Positions 36,388-45,980 are shown, numbered from the stretch's first letter. The stretch is DNA of 64,000 nt from Psychromonas ingrahamii 37 (GCF_000015285.1 NC_008709.1:868001-932000); one strand, 5' to 3'. The notes: generated from the sequence alone by a model not told the origin. A program made the numbers and translations.

Positions 36388-37074
36388 ATGTTTGAAAATT
36401 TACAAAAAGCGATACTGATCAGGCGTTATAAGCGCTTTCTGGCCGATATTGAATTGCATAATGGGAATGTTCTGACCATTTATTGTCCCAACACCGGAGC
36501 GATGACCGGGTGTGCAGAGCCGGGCGATCAGGTTTGGTACAGCACCTCAAACAATCTTAAACGTAAATATAAGTACACCTGGGAGCTCACTTTTACTAAA
36601 GGCGGTCACTGGATTTGCGTGAATACAGCCAGGGCTAACCAGTTGGTTAAAGAGGCGCTACATAATAGCGAAATCGAAGCGCTTTCGGGTTATAGCCAGA
36701 TTAAAGCAGAAGTGAAGTATGGTACTGAAAATAGCCGCATCGATTTTCTGCTAAGCAATGAAAATAAAGCCGATTGTTATGTTGAAGTGAAAAGTTGTAC
36801 TTTGCTTGAACAGCCCCTTGCCGAAGGCAAAGGTTTTTTCCCTGATACCGTCACAACGCGTGGTCAAAAACACCTTCGCGAGTTAATAGAAATGAAACAA
36901 CAGGGTCATCGCAGTGTCTTACTGTTTGCTGTACTTCATAGTGGTATTAAATCGGTGCAGGCAGCGGGGCACCTTGACGTGAAATATGCACAATTATTTG
37001 AGCAGGCTAAAAAAGCAGGCGTAGAAGTATATTGTTATTATCCTGAATTGACCCTGCCTTGCCTTGAAGAATAA
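36388..37074 (+). CDS. sfsA: SfsA family protein
   Basis: A 228-residue protein of the SfsA (sugar fermentation stimulation) family. Characteristic segments are [15 protein letters not shown] near the N terminus, [20 protein letters not shown], and the nuclease-like core SRIDFLL ... [12 protein letters not shown], with [17 protein letters not shown] after it. The D-x-n-ExK arrangement resembles restriction-fold nucleases; E. coli SfsA binds DNA, but its role is still unclear. Single gene, convergent with dctD. Confidence 0.93.
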   Translation: MFENLQKAILIRRYKRFLADIELHNGNVLTIYCPNTGAMTGCAEPGDQVWYSTSNNLKRKYKYTWELTFTKGGHWICVNTARANQLVKEALHNSEIEALSGYSQIKAEVKYGTENSRIDFLLSNENKADCYVEVKSCTLLEQPLAEGKGFFPDTVTTRGQKHLRELIEMKQQGHRSVLLFAVLHSGIKSVQAAGHLDVKYAQLFEQAKKAGVEVYCYYPELTLPCLEE

Positions 37075-37105
37075 CTTGCACCATAAAGCGGCTGCTTCGC
37101 GCAGT

Positions 37106-38446
37106 TTAAGAGCGTTCCGGCTCTTTATAATTTTGTTTTTCCAAATCGTGTTTTTGCATTTTATCGTAAAGGGTTTTACGCGCCAAATTGAGTGTGGTCA
37201 TCGTCTCTTTAATGCTGCCGCCAGTGACACTTAGCGCCTGTTCTATTAAGGCTTTTTCAAATGCTTCTACCTGAGCTGATAAACTTAAGCCGCTATCGGC
37301 AACGTTATTATCGTTATTTAATCCGGTTAATGATCCGAGTAAAATAAAACGTTCGGCCGCATTTCTTAGCTCGCGCACATTTCCCGGCCAGTCATGGGCT
37401 AATAATGCCTGTAGCGCATTCGCCGGAAGCGCGGGAGCAGCTTTACCGTAACGCGCTGCTGCAACTAATAAAAAGTGATGAAATAAGGTCGGAATATCTT
37501 CTTTGCGTTGTTTTAAAGTGGGTAAATCAAGAGTGACAACATTTAGCCTGTAATACAAATCTTGTCTGAAATCAGGGGCCGTTTTTAAATCTATTTTGGT
37601 GGCAGCGATAATACGGATATCTAAGGAAATTGCCTTGTTTGAGCCAATACGTTCTAAACTGCGTTCCTGCAATACTCTTAACAAACGCACTTGTGCCTGC
37701 ATCGGCATGGACTCAATTTCATCGAGAAAAAGAGTTCCCCCCTGCGCATACTCAAACTTTCCTATACGCTGCGTACCTGCCCCGGTGAACGCGCCTTTTT
37801 CATGTCCGTAAAGTTCACTTTCGATAAGATTTTCCGGTATCGCGCCACAATTAACCGCGACAAAGTTTTTTGTATTACGCTGACTTTGCTCATGCAGGGA
37901 GCGTGCGACTAATTCTTTACCTGTGCCGGTTTCGCCAAATAATAAAATATCGGCCTGGCTATCAGCAACTTGGCTGACCATTTTCTTTAGTAAAATAATA
38001 CTCGGGGTATGACCAATAATACGTGGACCCAGTGTTTCTTTACTTTGCAGTGCTTTTTTAAGATCGCGATTCTCCAGGGTAAGCTGGCGTTTTTCAATGG
38101 CTTTACGGGTGGTTTCAATTAACCTGTCCGATAAAAAAGGTTTTTCGATGAAATCATAAGCGCCGGCGCGAATCGCCTGAACCGCCATTGAAATATCACC
38201 ATGTCCGGTGATTAGAATAACCGGCAAGTCCGGATCTCGCTGGTGCAGCGTGGTTAATAATTGCTGGCCAGATAAACCCGGTAAACGGATATCCGTTATC
38301 ACAACCACCGGAAGTGTGTTTTTCATTGCTAATAACGCAGACTCGGCATCGCTAAAAAAGCGCGCCTCAATCTCTGCCAATTCAAAGGTTTGTTCACTTG
38401 CGCTGCATAAATCATATTCATCATCAATAAAAAAAACCGGATTCAT
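37106..38446 (-). CDS. dctD: C4-dicarboxylate response regulator DctD
   Basis: A 446-residue NtrC-class activator. The receiver domain (1-120) has the acidic pair Asp8/Asp9, the phosphorylation site Asp52 in VVITDIRLP, and EKPF. The AAA+ domain has Walker A GETGTGKE (171-178), GAFTGA (218-223), which contacts sigma-54, and GTLFLDE. A Fis-type helix-turn-helix lies at the C terminus (about 405-435). It should activate the sigma-54 promoter of dctPQM at 32922. The start ATG overlaps the stop of a short duplicate of its own 5' end (ATGA). Confidence 0.93.
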   Translation of the reverse strand: MNPVFFIDDEYDLCSASEQTFELAEIEARFFSDAESALLAMKNTLPVVVITDIRLPGLSGQQLLTTLHQRDPDLPVILITGHGDISMAVQAIRAGAYDFIEKPFLSDRLIETTRKAIEKRQLTLENRDLKKALQSKETLGPRIIGHTPSIILLKKMVSQVADSQADILLFGETGTGKELVARSLHEQSQRNTKNFVAVNCGAIPENLIESELYGHEKGAFTGAGTQRIGKFEYAQGGTLFLDEIESMPMQAQVRLLRVLQERSLERIGSNKAISLDIRIIAATKIDLKTAPDFRQDLYYRLNVVTLDLPTLKQRKEDIPTLFHHFLLVAAARYGKAAPALPANALQALLAHDWPGNVRELRNAAERFILLGSLTGLNNDNNVADSGLSLSAQVEAFEKALIEQALSVTGGSIKETMTTLNLARKTLYDKMQKHDLEKQNYKEPERS

Positions 38447-38574
38447 AACTCTTCCTTAATGCTGTAATACTCGGCATCGCTCAAAAAGCGCGCATCAATC
38501 TCTGCCAATTCAAAAGTTTGTTCACTTGCGCTACGTAAATCATATTCATCATCAATAAAAAAAACCGGATTCAT
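38443..38574 (-). CDS. 43-codon truncated copy of the DctD receiver N terminus
   Basis: A tandem duplication of 128 bp repeats the ribosome binding site and first 35 codons of dctD between dctB and dctD. The result is an intact 43-codon frame starting MNPVFFIDDEYDLRSASEQT, differing from DctD at three of the first 35 residues (Cys14 to Arg, Glu27 to Asp, Phe31 to Leu) and ending in a new tail, EYYSIKEEL. It keeps the acidic pair but lacks the phosphorylated aspartate. Its TGA stop (38445-38443) overlaps the dctD ATG as ATGA, and its own start lies 16 bp after the dctB stop. It may act only as a translational relay. Confidence 0.8.
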   Translation of the reverse strand: MNPVFFIDDEYDLRSASEQTFELAEIDARFLSDAEYYSIKEEL

Positions 38575-38589
38575 AATTCTACTCTTCCT

Positions 38590-40374
38590 TCATTCATTCT
38601 GTAATGGCAGGCTAACACAAAATTTGGCACCCTGATCTTGTCTGTTTTTCGCCCAAATTTTACCGTGCATATTTTTTATGATCTGCTGGGAAATTGACAG
38701 ACCTAAACCAAGCCCCATTTCTTTAGTGGTAAAGAAAGGTTCGAATAATTTTGCTAAATCACTTTCATTAATACCTATACCGGTGTCTATCACTTCAATC
38801 TGTGCCTGTTGACCATTCACTGATAATATTATTTCAATCTGTTTTTCTTTACATTCTTCCATTGCCTGAATGGCATTGGAAAGTAAATTAACCACTATTT
38901 GCTCTAACTGAATAGGCTCAGCTTTTACCTGAACCGGTTTATCGGGCAGGTTCATATGTAATAATACTCGGCTTGCCTTAAGTTGGGGTTTAACCAATTC
39001 GTAGGATGCCATTAACACCGGCTGTAAAGAGATAATAGAAAGCTCGCCGTTTGATTTTCGTGCAAAAGCTTTGAGCTGAGAACTAATTTTTGCCATCCGG
39101 TCGGTAAGGTAGGTAATGCGTATTAAGTTATTGGAAACTTTATCTATTTTATCACGCTCAAGAAATATAATGGCATTTTCAGCATAACTGCGAATGGCCG
39201 CCAGAGGGTTATTCAACTCATGACTAATGCTGGCTGAAAGTTGCCCTAACACGGCTAATTTGGCAGACTGGATCAACTCTTTTTGAGTCTCCCGCAGCGC
39301 CCGTTCAGCTTTGCGTCTTTCATCTATTTCCGCATGTAATGCAGAGGTGCGGCGCATCACCTGAAATTCAAGTTGTTGCTTAGCGTTATCTTGTAATCGC
39401 GTTTGTTCATGGCGTCTATTTTGTTTTTGACTTATCAAAATGTAAATAAGATAGACGGATAAATAAAACAAGGAAAGAAACACAATAAGTATGCTGACAT
39501 TAATTAATAAGGATGTTGTCGGGACAAGCACCCGCACCTGCCAATCCGCATTGTTTAACGTTTTGGTGAGTGATAAATAATTTTTCCCTAATCGTTTATT
39601 AGTATTTAAACTGAGCGCCGCAGGGCTCTTATCTAACTCACCTGAAAAGGATAATGTTTTGATTTCTCGAGAAAGGTATCGGCGACTATTTAAAATCTGA
39701 TTTTTTAATTGAGTTGAAAGCGGGGCCATACTGTGGAATAACCAAGATTTTTCGCTGGAAATAAAGACAATATGATTTTTATCAGTAACCAGAAAATGCT
39801 GATCTTTTCCCGACCAATTTTTTTCTATTGAAGAAAGATCCATTTTAATGACCACCACACCTAACACTCCTGCGGCATATTTAACGGGATAGGAAAAATA
39901 ATAACCGCGCTGACCAGAAGTGGAACCCAGCGCAAAATAATGTCCCCGCTGATTATTTATCGCCTGTTGAAAGTAGGGGCGGAAAGCGAAATTTTTGCCA
40001 ACAAAAGAGGTGCTCGTTGACCAATTACTGGCCGCAATAGTTGTTCCCTTAGCATCGAGAAGGTAAGTGTCCGATGCGCCAATAATTTCATTAATAGACG
40101 CTAGGTGGCGGTTAGTGATATCACGTTGAGCTGGGTTATTGACTGAATTTAATGTGTCAATCAATATCCCTTGTCGAGATAACAGTTGTGGAATATAAAC
40201 AAAGCGTTCGAGTTGACTTTCAAGGTGACGGCTAAAGCGCTCAAGTTGTTCCTGATTGGTCGTGATAAGACGTTCATAACTAAATTTCCATAACCAATTA
40301 ACAGACAGAATAAGGGTTAGAAAATAGAAAAAAATAAGTACAAGTGTTATTCGTTGGGTATGACTATGACTCAT
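38590..40374 (-). CDS. dctB: C4-dicarboxylate sensor histidine kinase DctB
   Basis: A 594-residue membrane kinase. A first helix (8-28) and a second (289-314) enclose a periplasmic tandem PAS/Cache sensor of about 260 residues. A coiled-coil (about 320-372) follows, then the dimerisation/phosphoacceptor box with His385 in ISHELNNPLAAI and the ATPase core with VVNLLSNAIQAM, DTGIGI and GLGLGLSI. It phosphorylates DctD in response to external dicarboxylates, often in cooperation with the transporter. It is the first gene of the dctBD unit; the stop is followed by a duplicated dctD fragment. Confidence 0.93.
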   Translation of the reverse strand: MSHSHTQRITLVLIFFYFLTLILSVNWLWKFSYERLITTNQEQLERFSRHLESQLERFVYIPQLLSRQGILIDTLNSVNNPAQRDITNRHLASINEIIGASDTYLLDAKGTTIAASNWSTSTSFVGKNFAFRPYFQQAINNQRGHYFALGSTSGQRGYYFSYPVKYAAGVLGVVVIKMDLSSIEKNWSGKDQHFLVTDKNHIVFISSEKSWLFHSMAPLSTQLKNQILNSRRYLSREIKTLSFSGELDKSPAALSLNTNKRLGKNYLSLTKTLNNADWQVRVLVPTTSLLINVSILIVFLSLFYLSVYLIYILISQKQNRRHEQTRLQDNAKQQLEFQVMRRTSALHAEIDERRKAERALRETQKELIQSAKLAVLGQLSASISHELNNPLAAIRSYAENAIIFLERDKIDKVSNNLIRITYLTDRMAKISSQLKAFARKSNGELSIISLQPVLMASYELVKPQLKASRVLLHMNLPDKPVQVKAEPIQLEQIVVNLLSNAIQAMEECKEKQIEIILSVNGQQAQIEVIDTGIGINESDLAKLFEPFFTTKEMGLGLGLSISQQIIKNMHGKIWAKNRQDQGAKFCVSLPLQNE

Positions 40375-41098
40375 TATGGGTGGGTGCCATTGCTGTTAAC
40401 TCCTAAATTTCTGGATATAGGGTATAGATTACCTGATTTTTTACTATTAGCCTTTTATTCATTTGCCAAGTGACTCACAAAATTAGGGGCTGAATATTCA
40501 GTGGGCTGAAGGGGAATGAATAAAAAGGCGGGAAGATCTGGAATTTACTGTTTATTTACAAGGGGTTCTCGTTTTAAATGGTGGGTATTTAAGCGTGTCG
40601 AAGCAACAGTTTCTGACTGGAGGTTTGATAAGTGAAAAGGATAAAGTATATTTATAACAGTACAGGCAGATAATCTGAGATGTTAAAATAATTTTCTGCT
40701 AACCGCTAAGTATGCTCAATATGCTCAGTGCCTAAGACTCAAAGAAAGCGAGATTAAGCTTAATGCACTTTCCTAACCAGTAAGCATATTCAAGATGGCT
40801 TCCAATGCTCATCGAATCCAGCAGAAAAAGGATTGAATATGGGTGGCTAGAAGCCTTTATTTTAGCGGAATAGCATCACTGGATGAGTGACTTATTGTAA
40901 AATGAGTATTGCTCTGGTTTATTAGCTGGGTTTAAATGCAATAAGAAAAACACCCAACCGTTCGATATGTTAATTTTTTATAAAATGTTTTTATAAAAAT
41001 AATGTAAGCAAGGTCTAATAGTTAATACATAGTGTATTTAAAACTTTTAGGGGAACAATTAAAACGGTAATCTAAGATTAATTTAATTAAATTAATTT
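40375..41098. other. Intergenic region upstream of dctB
   Basis: A 724-bp AT-rich stretch without a supportable gene. The only clear structure is a perfect 9-bp inverted repeat, CATATTCAA (about 40787-40795) and TTGAATATG (about 40833-40841), separated by 37 bp. Short frames are present, but none has a recognisable product. The right end abuts the inverted-repeat element at 41099. Confidence 0.5.
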
Positions 41099-41402
41099 TA
41101 TACCCATGATACTTCAAGATGCAAAGTCAGCAAGAAAAATTGTGCTGAGATGCTAGGCATAAAATTGAAGTATCGTTATTCTACATAGCGATTTTATAAC
41201 AACACAGATTGGCACCATTTTCCTTGCCCTATGGGGTGCAAGTTCGAAAACCAACGCTGCGTTGCATCAATCGAAAAGGGAATAACTATTTACATCTACC
41301 GCTAGAGGATTAACGCAGTTAATCGCTCGAAAGGTCATGTTGCGTCTTGCTCTGATCGAAGACCTTGCGCCTGACAAAGCATGTTGAAGTAACATGGGTA
41401 TA
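41099..41402. mobile_element. 304-bp MITE-like element with 24-bp terminal inverted repeats
   Basis: The left end starts TATACCCATGATACTTCAAG and the right end finishes in its near-complement; 22 of 24 terminal positions pair (41099-41122 with 41379-41402). An internal inverted copy, GATACTTCAA versus TTGAAGTATC (about 41165-41174), lies near the left end. There is no open frame, so it would need a transposase in trans. No target duplication longer than TA is visible. The 55-bp palindrome at 14810 shares the TATACCC...AAGATGCA end. Confidence 0.7.
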
Positions 41403-41455
41403 CACTCAGCTTAATCCGTATTACATAAGTTCATCACTTATTTCAAGGAATTATT

Positions 41456-41833
41456 ATGTACTCAAATTTAAAAAGCATTGGTGTTGTAAATTATGACAAT
41501 ATCGATAAATATACACTTCGCCAGGAAGGCGATACTGATATTCTAAAAATATATTTTCGTAAGGCTTCGCGCCAGTTTCTGGCTAAAAGTCTTAAGTTTA
41601 AATTTCCAAGGCAGAGAAAAAAAATAAGTCAGGATCACGGCAGTAGCGGATTTAGAAATGTTTCTGAGATTGGTAGCACCCTGCGTTATGTTCTAAAAGA
41701 GCTCGATTCGTTGACGGAACATGTCAAAGAAGAGAAAGAACTAAAAGTGCAGGTATTGGAGGATTTAAAACATTTGGAATCTGTGGTTGCAAGTAAAATA
41801 AAAGAAATTGAACGCAAACTAGAGCAAATGTAA
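41456..41833 (+). CDS. DUF3461 family protein
   Basis: A 125-residue protein matching the small DUF3461 family of marine gammaproteobacteria: MYSNLKSIGVVNYDNIDKYT, then DILKIYFRK, AKSLKFKFPRQRK and a C-terminal coiled-coil (about 80-124) rich in Glu, Lys and Leu with LRYVLKELDSL. The basic patch followed by a coiled-coil suggests a nucleic-acid or protein-binding adaptor, but no function is known. Start ATG follows AAGGAATT. The upstream 50 bp separate it from the MITE-like element, which may carry its promoter. Confidence 0.8.
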   Translation: MYSNLKSIGVVNYDNIDKYTLRQEGDTDILKIYFRKASRQFLAKSLKFKFPRQRKKISQDHGSSGFRNVSEIGSTLRYVLKELDSLTEHVKEEKELKVQVLEDLKHLESVVASKIKEIERKLEQM

Positions 41834-42189
41834 TTATTTTTAAGCGTTACAAATAATTGAATCAAGAGAGCATTAAAGTTGCTCTTTTGATCTGTATCAG
41901 CTCCATATTACCCTTCATTTTGTTAACTATAGCGCTATCCCTTTCGATAATTAAAGGGTTAATGGCCTTGCTCTATTTTTGGAAGGCAAGCAAATAGCCG
42001 GCTACCGTGACCTTTATTCTAACTCTCTCTATTCAAAAAAAATAAAAAAATTTTGTGATTTTGCTTTGCTCTATTTCACCGCAAAGCGTACAGTTAGCGA
42101 CTTTTGCTGAGTATATATAACTATCTCTTTGATGCGCATTTTGAAGCCGTTTAGTTATATATTTTGTGATCTTTTTTTAAGGTTTTGTT
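41834..42189. other. Intergenic region before ruvC
   Basis: A 356-bp gap. AGAGCA (41867-41872) and TGCTCT (41880-41885) followed by TTT form a weak terminator for the DUF3461 gene. CCCTTT and AAAGGG around 41940 form a second small hairpin. Nothing else is supportable. Confidence 0.5.
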
Positions 42190-42711
42190 GTGAGTATTAT
42201 TCTTGGTATAGATCCCGGTTCACGAATCACCGGGTATGGTGTTGTTCAGCAAAAAGGCAGTAAATGTATTTATATTGCCAGTGGTTGTATCCGTACTAAA
42301 GGCGATACACTAGCCCCCAAACTGGATATGATTTTTAATGGTATCAGCGAAATTATCAAACAATACCAACCCACTGAGTTTGGTATTGAACAAGTCTTTA
42401 TGGCAAAAAATCCGGATTCTGCATTAAAACTCGGGCAGGCTCGCGGCGCTGCCATTGTTGCTGCTACTCAGGCTGATTTATATGTCTGTGAATATTCAGC
42501 CAGGCAGATTAAGCAGGCTGTTTCCGGTAGTGGCGGTGCAACTAAAGAACAAGTCCAACAGATGGTGATGCAGATTTTAAATCTTTCAGGCAGACCTCAG
42601 GCCGATGCTGCCGATGGTCTGGCGGTTGCCATATGCCATGCGCATACAGCCCAGACTATTGTTGCAATGTCCGGCAAGGTTTCTAAAACCGTTCGTGGCA
42701 GGTTTCGCTAA
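42190..42711 (+). CDS. ruvC: Holliday junction resolvase RuvC
   Basis: A 173-residue endonuclease that resolves Holliday junctions with RuvAB. The four catalytic acids are visible: Asp8 in LGIDPGS, Glu67 in GIEQVF, and Asp139 and Asp142 in [13 protein letters not shown]. Length equals E. coli RuvC (173). It starts with GTG at 42190. Unusually, ruvC is separated from ruvAB by rarD rather than being contiguous. Confidence 0.96.
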   Translation: MSIILGIDPGSRITGYGVVQQKGSKCIYIASGCIRTKGDTLAPKLDMIFNGISEIIKQYQPTEFGIEQVFMAKNPDSALKLGQARGAAIVAATQADLYVCEYSARQIKQAVSGSGGATKEQVQQMVMQILNLSGRPQADAADGLAVAICHAHTAQTIVAMSGKVSKTVRGRFR

Positions 42712-42761
42712 CTTATTTTTAACACGCTTTATTCTCCCCCCGACTCGCCTTAGAGGTAACA

Positions 42762-43646
42762 ATGAAAGATCTTTCTCAAACGCAGCTTGGTATTGTCTAT
42801 GCGCTTAGTGCCTATCTCCTGTGGGGAATTAACCCCATCTTTTTTAAGTATCTTGGGTTTATTCCTGTTTATGAAATACTCGCGCATCGGGTGATCTGGT
42901 CGGTGGTGTTTATCGCCATTGTTATCACTTTTCTGGGGGGATGGGGAAAAGCGCTGAGTATCCTTAAAACACCTAAAAACATTTTATTTTTAACCTGTAC
43001 GAGTCTCTTAATTTCGGTCAATTGGAGCGTTTTTATTTGGGCGATAAATAATGGACGTATGTTAGAGGCAAGTTTAGGGTATTTTATTAACCCGCTTATT
43101 AATGTTGTTTTGGGTTTGGTTTTCCTGAATGAAGCCTTAAGCAGAGTCAAATGGATTGCTGTCTCATTAGCCCTGATCGGTGTGCTTATTCAGGTTGTAC
43201 AGGTAGGCAGTTTACCCTGGGTTTCTTTAGTATTGCCCATTAGTTTTGGGTTTTATGGTTTATTGCGTAAAAAAATTAAAATTGAAGCCCTAATTGGCTT
43301 GTTTTTTGAAACCTTATTAGTGTTACCCGTGGCATTATATTACCTGTTTTTTGTCGCTAACGGTGAAAACGTGAATATGCTTAATAATAATTGGTCGTTA
43401 AATCTTTGGTTAATGTTTACCGGTATTGCGACCGCGATGCCGCTTTTCTTTTTCGCACAAGCGGCATTACGTTTAAAACTGTCAACTCTGGGATTTTTCC
43501 AATATCTTGCCCCCTCAATGATGTTTCTGATGGCAGTGTTTATCTATGGTGAAGTATTAAGTTTGGCGAGAATCATCACTTTTATCTTTATCTGGGCGGG
43601 TATCTTGTTATTTGCTGGTGAGAATAAGCTTAAAAAGTGGTTATAA
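42762..43646 (+). CDS. rarD: RarD-family EamA permease
   Basis: A 294-residue ten-helix transporter of the EamA/DMT superfamily, RarD branch. LGIVYALSAYLLWGINPIFF at the start, AHRVIWSVVF, NWSVFIWAINNGRMLEASLG and GYFINPLINVVLG are the RarD hallmarks. The substrate is unknown (the E. coli gene is linked historically to chloramphenicol sensitivity). It lies 50 bp after ruvC and 97 bp before ruvA, so it interrupts the ruv cluster. Confidence 0.9.
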   Translation: MKDLSQTQLGIVYALSAYLLWGINPIFFKYLGFIPVYEILAHRVIWSVVFIAIVITFLGGWGKALSILKTPKNILFLTCTSLLISVNWSVFIWAINNGRMLEASLGYFINPLINVVLGLVFLNEALSRVKWIAVSLALIGVLIQVVQVGSLPWVSLVLPISFGFYGLLRKKIKIEALIGLFFETLLVLPVALYYLFFVANGENVNMLNNNWSLNLWLMFTGIATAMPLFFFAQAALRLKLSTLGFFQYLAPSMMFLMAVFIYGEVLSLARIITFIFIWAGILLFAGENKLKKWL

Positions 43647-43743
43647 GTCTGGTTTATCAGAGTAGTTACTAAAAAATAATACTGGATATTTACTCAGTTG
43701 TTTTTTATGCTTGTCGCATTATATTATTAGCTAGGATGTTAGA

Positions 43744-44367
43744 ATGATTGGACGATTACGTGGTGTTTTATTAGAAAAGCAACCTCCAGAAGTGTTAATA
43801 GAAGTGTCAGGTATAGGCTACGAAGTACAATTGCCGATGAGCTCTTTTTATGCTTTACCCGATGCAGGGCAAGAAGCCATTATTTATACGCATTTTGTGG
43901 TGCGTGAAGATGCCCAGCTATTATACGGTTTTGCTGATAAACATGAACGTGCGATGTTTCGTGAATTAATAAAAGTGAATGGGGTGGGTCCAAAGTTAGC
44001 ACTGGCTATTTTGTCGGGCATGTCAGCAAATCAATTCGTGCAGTGTATTCATAATGATGCCGTCACTACTTTAGTTAAATTGCCGGGGGTGGGTAAAAAA
44101 ACCGCGGAGCGTTTAGTGGTTGAAATGAAAGACCGACTCAAAAACTGGACGGGTGCCGATTTATTAACACCGGCATCAGACAAAATGGTCTTTGAAAACG
44201 AATTTACCAATAGCGCTGCGAGCGGTAATGCCAAAGATGAAGCTATCAGTGCGCTGGTAAGTTTAGGGTACAAGCCAGTTTTGGCAGAAAAAGCGATCCA
44301 GCAAGTTTATGTGGAAGGCATGGATTGTGAGGCTTTGATCCGCAGTTCATTAAAAAGTATGCTCTAA
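43744..44367 (+). CDS. ruvA: Holliday junction helicase subunit RuvA
   Basis: A 207-residue junction-binding protein. Domain I ([20 protein letters not shown]), two helix-hairpin-helix motifs in domain II ([16 protein letters not shown] and [19 protein letters not shown]), a flexible linker around 140-155 and the RuvB-contacting domain III ([20 protein letters not shown]) are all present. It forms the tetramer that loads RuvB. It is followed after 30 bp by ruvB. Confidence 0.96.
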
Positions 44368-44397
44368 ACGATAATCATAAGAAAGGTCGGGTAAAAA

Positions 44398-45402
44398 ATG
44401 ATAGATGAAGATCGTCTGATTTCAGGCACACAAAAGATTGATGAAAATTTTATTGATCGGGCTATCCGTCCAAAATTTTTAGCCGATTACGAAGGCCAGC
44501 CGCAGGTTAATAAGCAGATGGAAATTTTTATTGAGGCGGCACGTCAACGTAATGAGGCATTAGATCACCTGCTTATTTTTGGTCCGCCAGGATTGGGTAA
44601 AACAACCTTATCTCATATTGTTGCCAACGAACTGGAGGTGAATATTAAAACCACCTCGGGACCTATTCTTGAAAAGGCCGGTGATTTAGCGGCGTTGTTA
44701 ACCAATCTTGAAGAAAATGATGTGTTATTTATTGATGAGATACACAGATTAAGCCCGGTTGTGGAGGAAATATTATATCCTGCGATGGAAGATTACCAAC
44801 TGGATATTATGATTGGTGAAGGTCCCGCTGCGCGCTCTATTAAACTTGATCTCCCCGCATTTACCTTAATCGGTGCAACAACGCGAGCAGGATCCTTAAC
44901 TTCTCCTTTGCGAGACCGTTTTGGTATTGTGCAGCGCCTTGAATATTACGACCTTAAATCACTCACGCGGATAGTGCTGCGCAGTGCCGGACATTTTAAG
45001 CTTAATATGAGTGAAGCAGGTGCCGTTGAGATTGCCCGGCGCTCACGCGGTACACCGCGTATCGCTAATCGTTTATTACGTCGGGTGCGGGATTATGCTC
45101 AGGTTAAAAAAGCCAATGTTATTGATGACGATGTCGCAAAATTAGCCCTGGATATGCTCGAAGTGGATAATGAAGGCTTTGATTATATGGATAGAAAATT
45201 GTTGATGGCGATTTTAGATACTTTTATGGGCGGACCGGTCGGCTTAGATAATTTAGCCGCTGCCATTGGTGAAGAGAAAGAAACCATTGAAGATGTCCTA
45301 GAGCCCTACCTTATTCAGCAGGGGTTTTTACAGCGTACACCTCGCGGACGCATTGCCACTAATAGAACCTATCTACACTTTGGGTTTGATAAACCTCAAT
45401 AA
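44398..45402 (+). CDS. ruvB: Holliday junction helicase RuvB
   Basis: A 334-residue AAA+ motor that drives branch migration. Walker A is [13 protein letters not shown] (about residues 61-73) and Walker B is [12 protein letters not shown]. The sensor and arginine finger regions are in [20 protein letters not shown]. The C-terminal winged helix includes [20 protein letters not shown]. Length matches E. coli RuvB (336). It is probably co-transcribed with ruvA. Confidence 0.97.
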   Translation: MIDEDRLISGTQKIDENFIDRAIRPKFLADYEGQPQVNKQMEIFIEAARQRNEALDHLLIFGPPGLGKTTLSHIVANELEVNIKTTSGPILEKAGDLAALLTNLEENDVLFIDEIHRLSPVVEEILYPAMEDYQLDIMIGEGPAARSIKLDLPAFTLIGATTRAGSLTSPLRDRFGIVQRLEYYDLKSLTRIVLRSAGHFKLNMSEAGAVEIARRSRGTPRIANRLLRRVRDYAQVKKANVIDDDVAKLALDMLEVDNEGFDYMDRKLLMAILDTFMGGPVGLDNLAAAIGEEKETIEDVLEPYLIQQGFLQRTPRGRIATNRTYLHFGFDKPQ

Positions 45403-45620
45403 CGTAAGATGAAAAAAATATAAGACTCTTTGAGGGCCCAGGTGTCTTCAAAGAGTAAGGAAATCAATAACAATATTAATTATTAATGTCTGTTGATTTT
45501 GTTCAATACCCTGTCAGATGGTTAATATTCTCTCTTGCCACTCACCCTTTAAGACTTGCTCTCTCCTGATAATCATTAGTTATAGAACACCCTTCAATAC
45601 AAGATAAAGCGCTTAAATTT

Positions 45621-45668
45621 TTAGCTAACCTTTTAGCTAACCTTTTAACTAACTTTTTAACTAACCTA
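45621..45668. repeat. Four 12-bp tandem units in the cyd upstream region
   Basis: TTAGCTAACCTT occurs twice and is followed by TTAACTAACTTT and TTAACTAACCTA in 12-bp register. It lies about 100 bp upstream of the FNR-like box in the 775-bp gap between ruvB and cydA. Confidence 0.85.
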
Positions 45669-45760
45669 TTGCATTTTAGTCTCCCTTTGAAAGATAAAAC
45701 GATTCCTCAATCTGGTCATCTGAATAAAGAATTTAGGGGTCGTCTGTTACAAATGAAAGC

Positions 45761-45774
45761 TTGATCTAAATCAA
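45761..45774 (+). promoter_or_regulatory. Perfect FNR box upstream of cydAB
   Basis: TTGATCTAAATCAA has both FNR half-sites (TTGAT and ATCAA) without mismatch. A TATGAT hexamer at 45801-45806 lies about 37 bp beyond its centre, giving a near class II activation geometry. It is about 400 bp upstream of cydA. Confidence 0.7.
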
Positions 45775-45819
45775 ATTACTGAGTATAAATAACACGTAGT
45801 TATGATGTAACTCATTGAT

Positions 45820-45876
45820 GTTAAAGTATTGTTAAACTTGAAGTGGAGAATGTTGCCGTGGTTAACAGCTTATTAA
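45820..45876 (+). promoter_or_regulatory. Two ArcA-like direct-repeat sites
   Basis: GTTAA at 45820 and 45831, and GTTAA/ATTAA at 45861 and 45872, are pairs of TTAA-containing repeats spaced exactly 11 bp, the spacing of ArcA direct-repeat sites. ArcA control of cytochrome bd is established in E. coli; here it is inferred from sequence alone. Confidence 0.45.
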
Positions 45877-45980
45877 CATTGAGCTGGTAGCTTGCTTTTT
45901 TTATCGTTCAGATGAGAACATTATTAAAAATATTTACCGCAACACGGTATCTTTTCAATGCCATTAATCCGTGAAATAAC

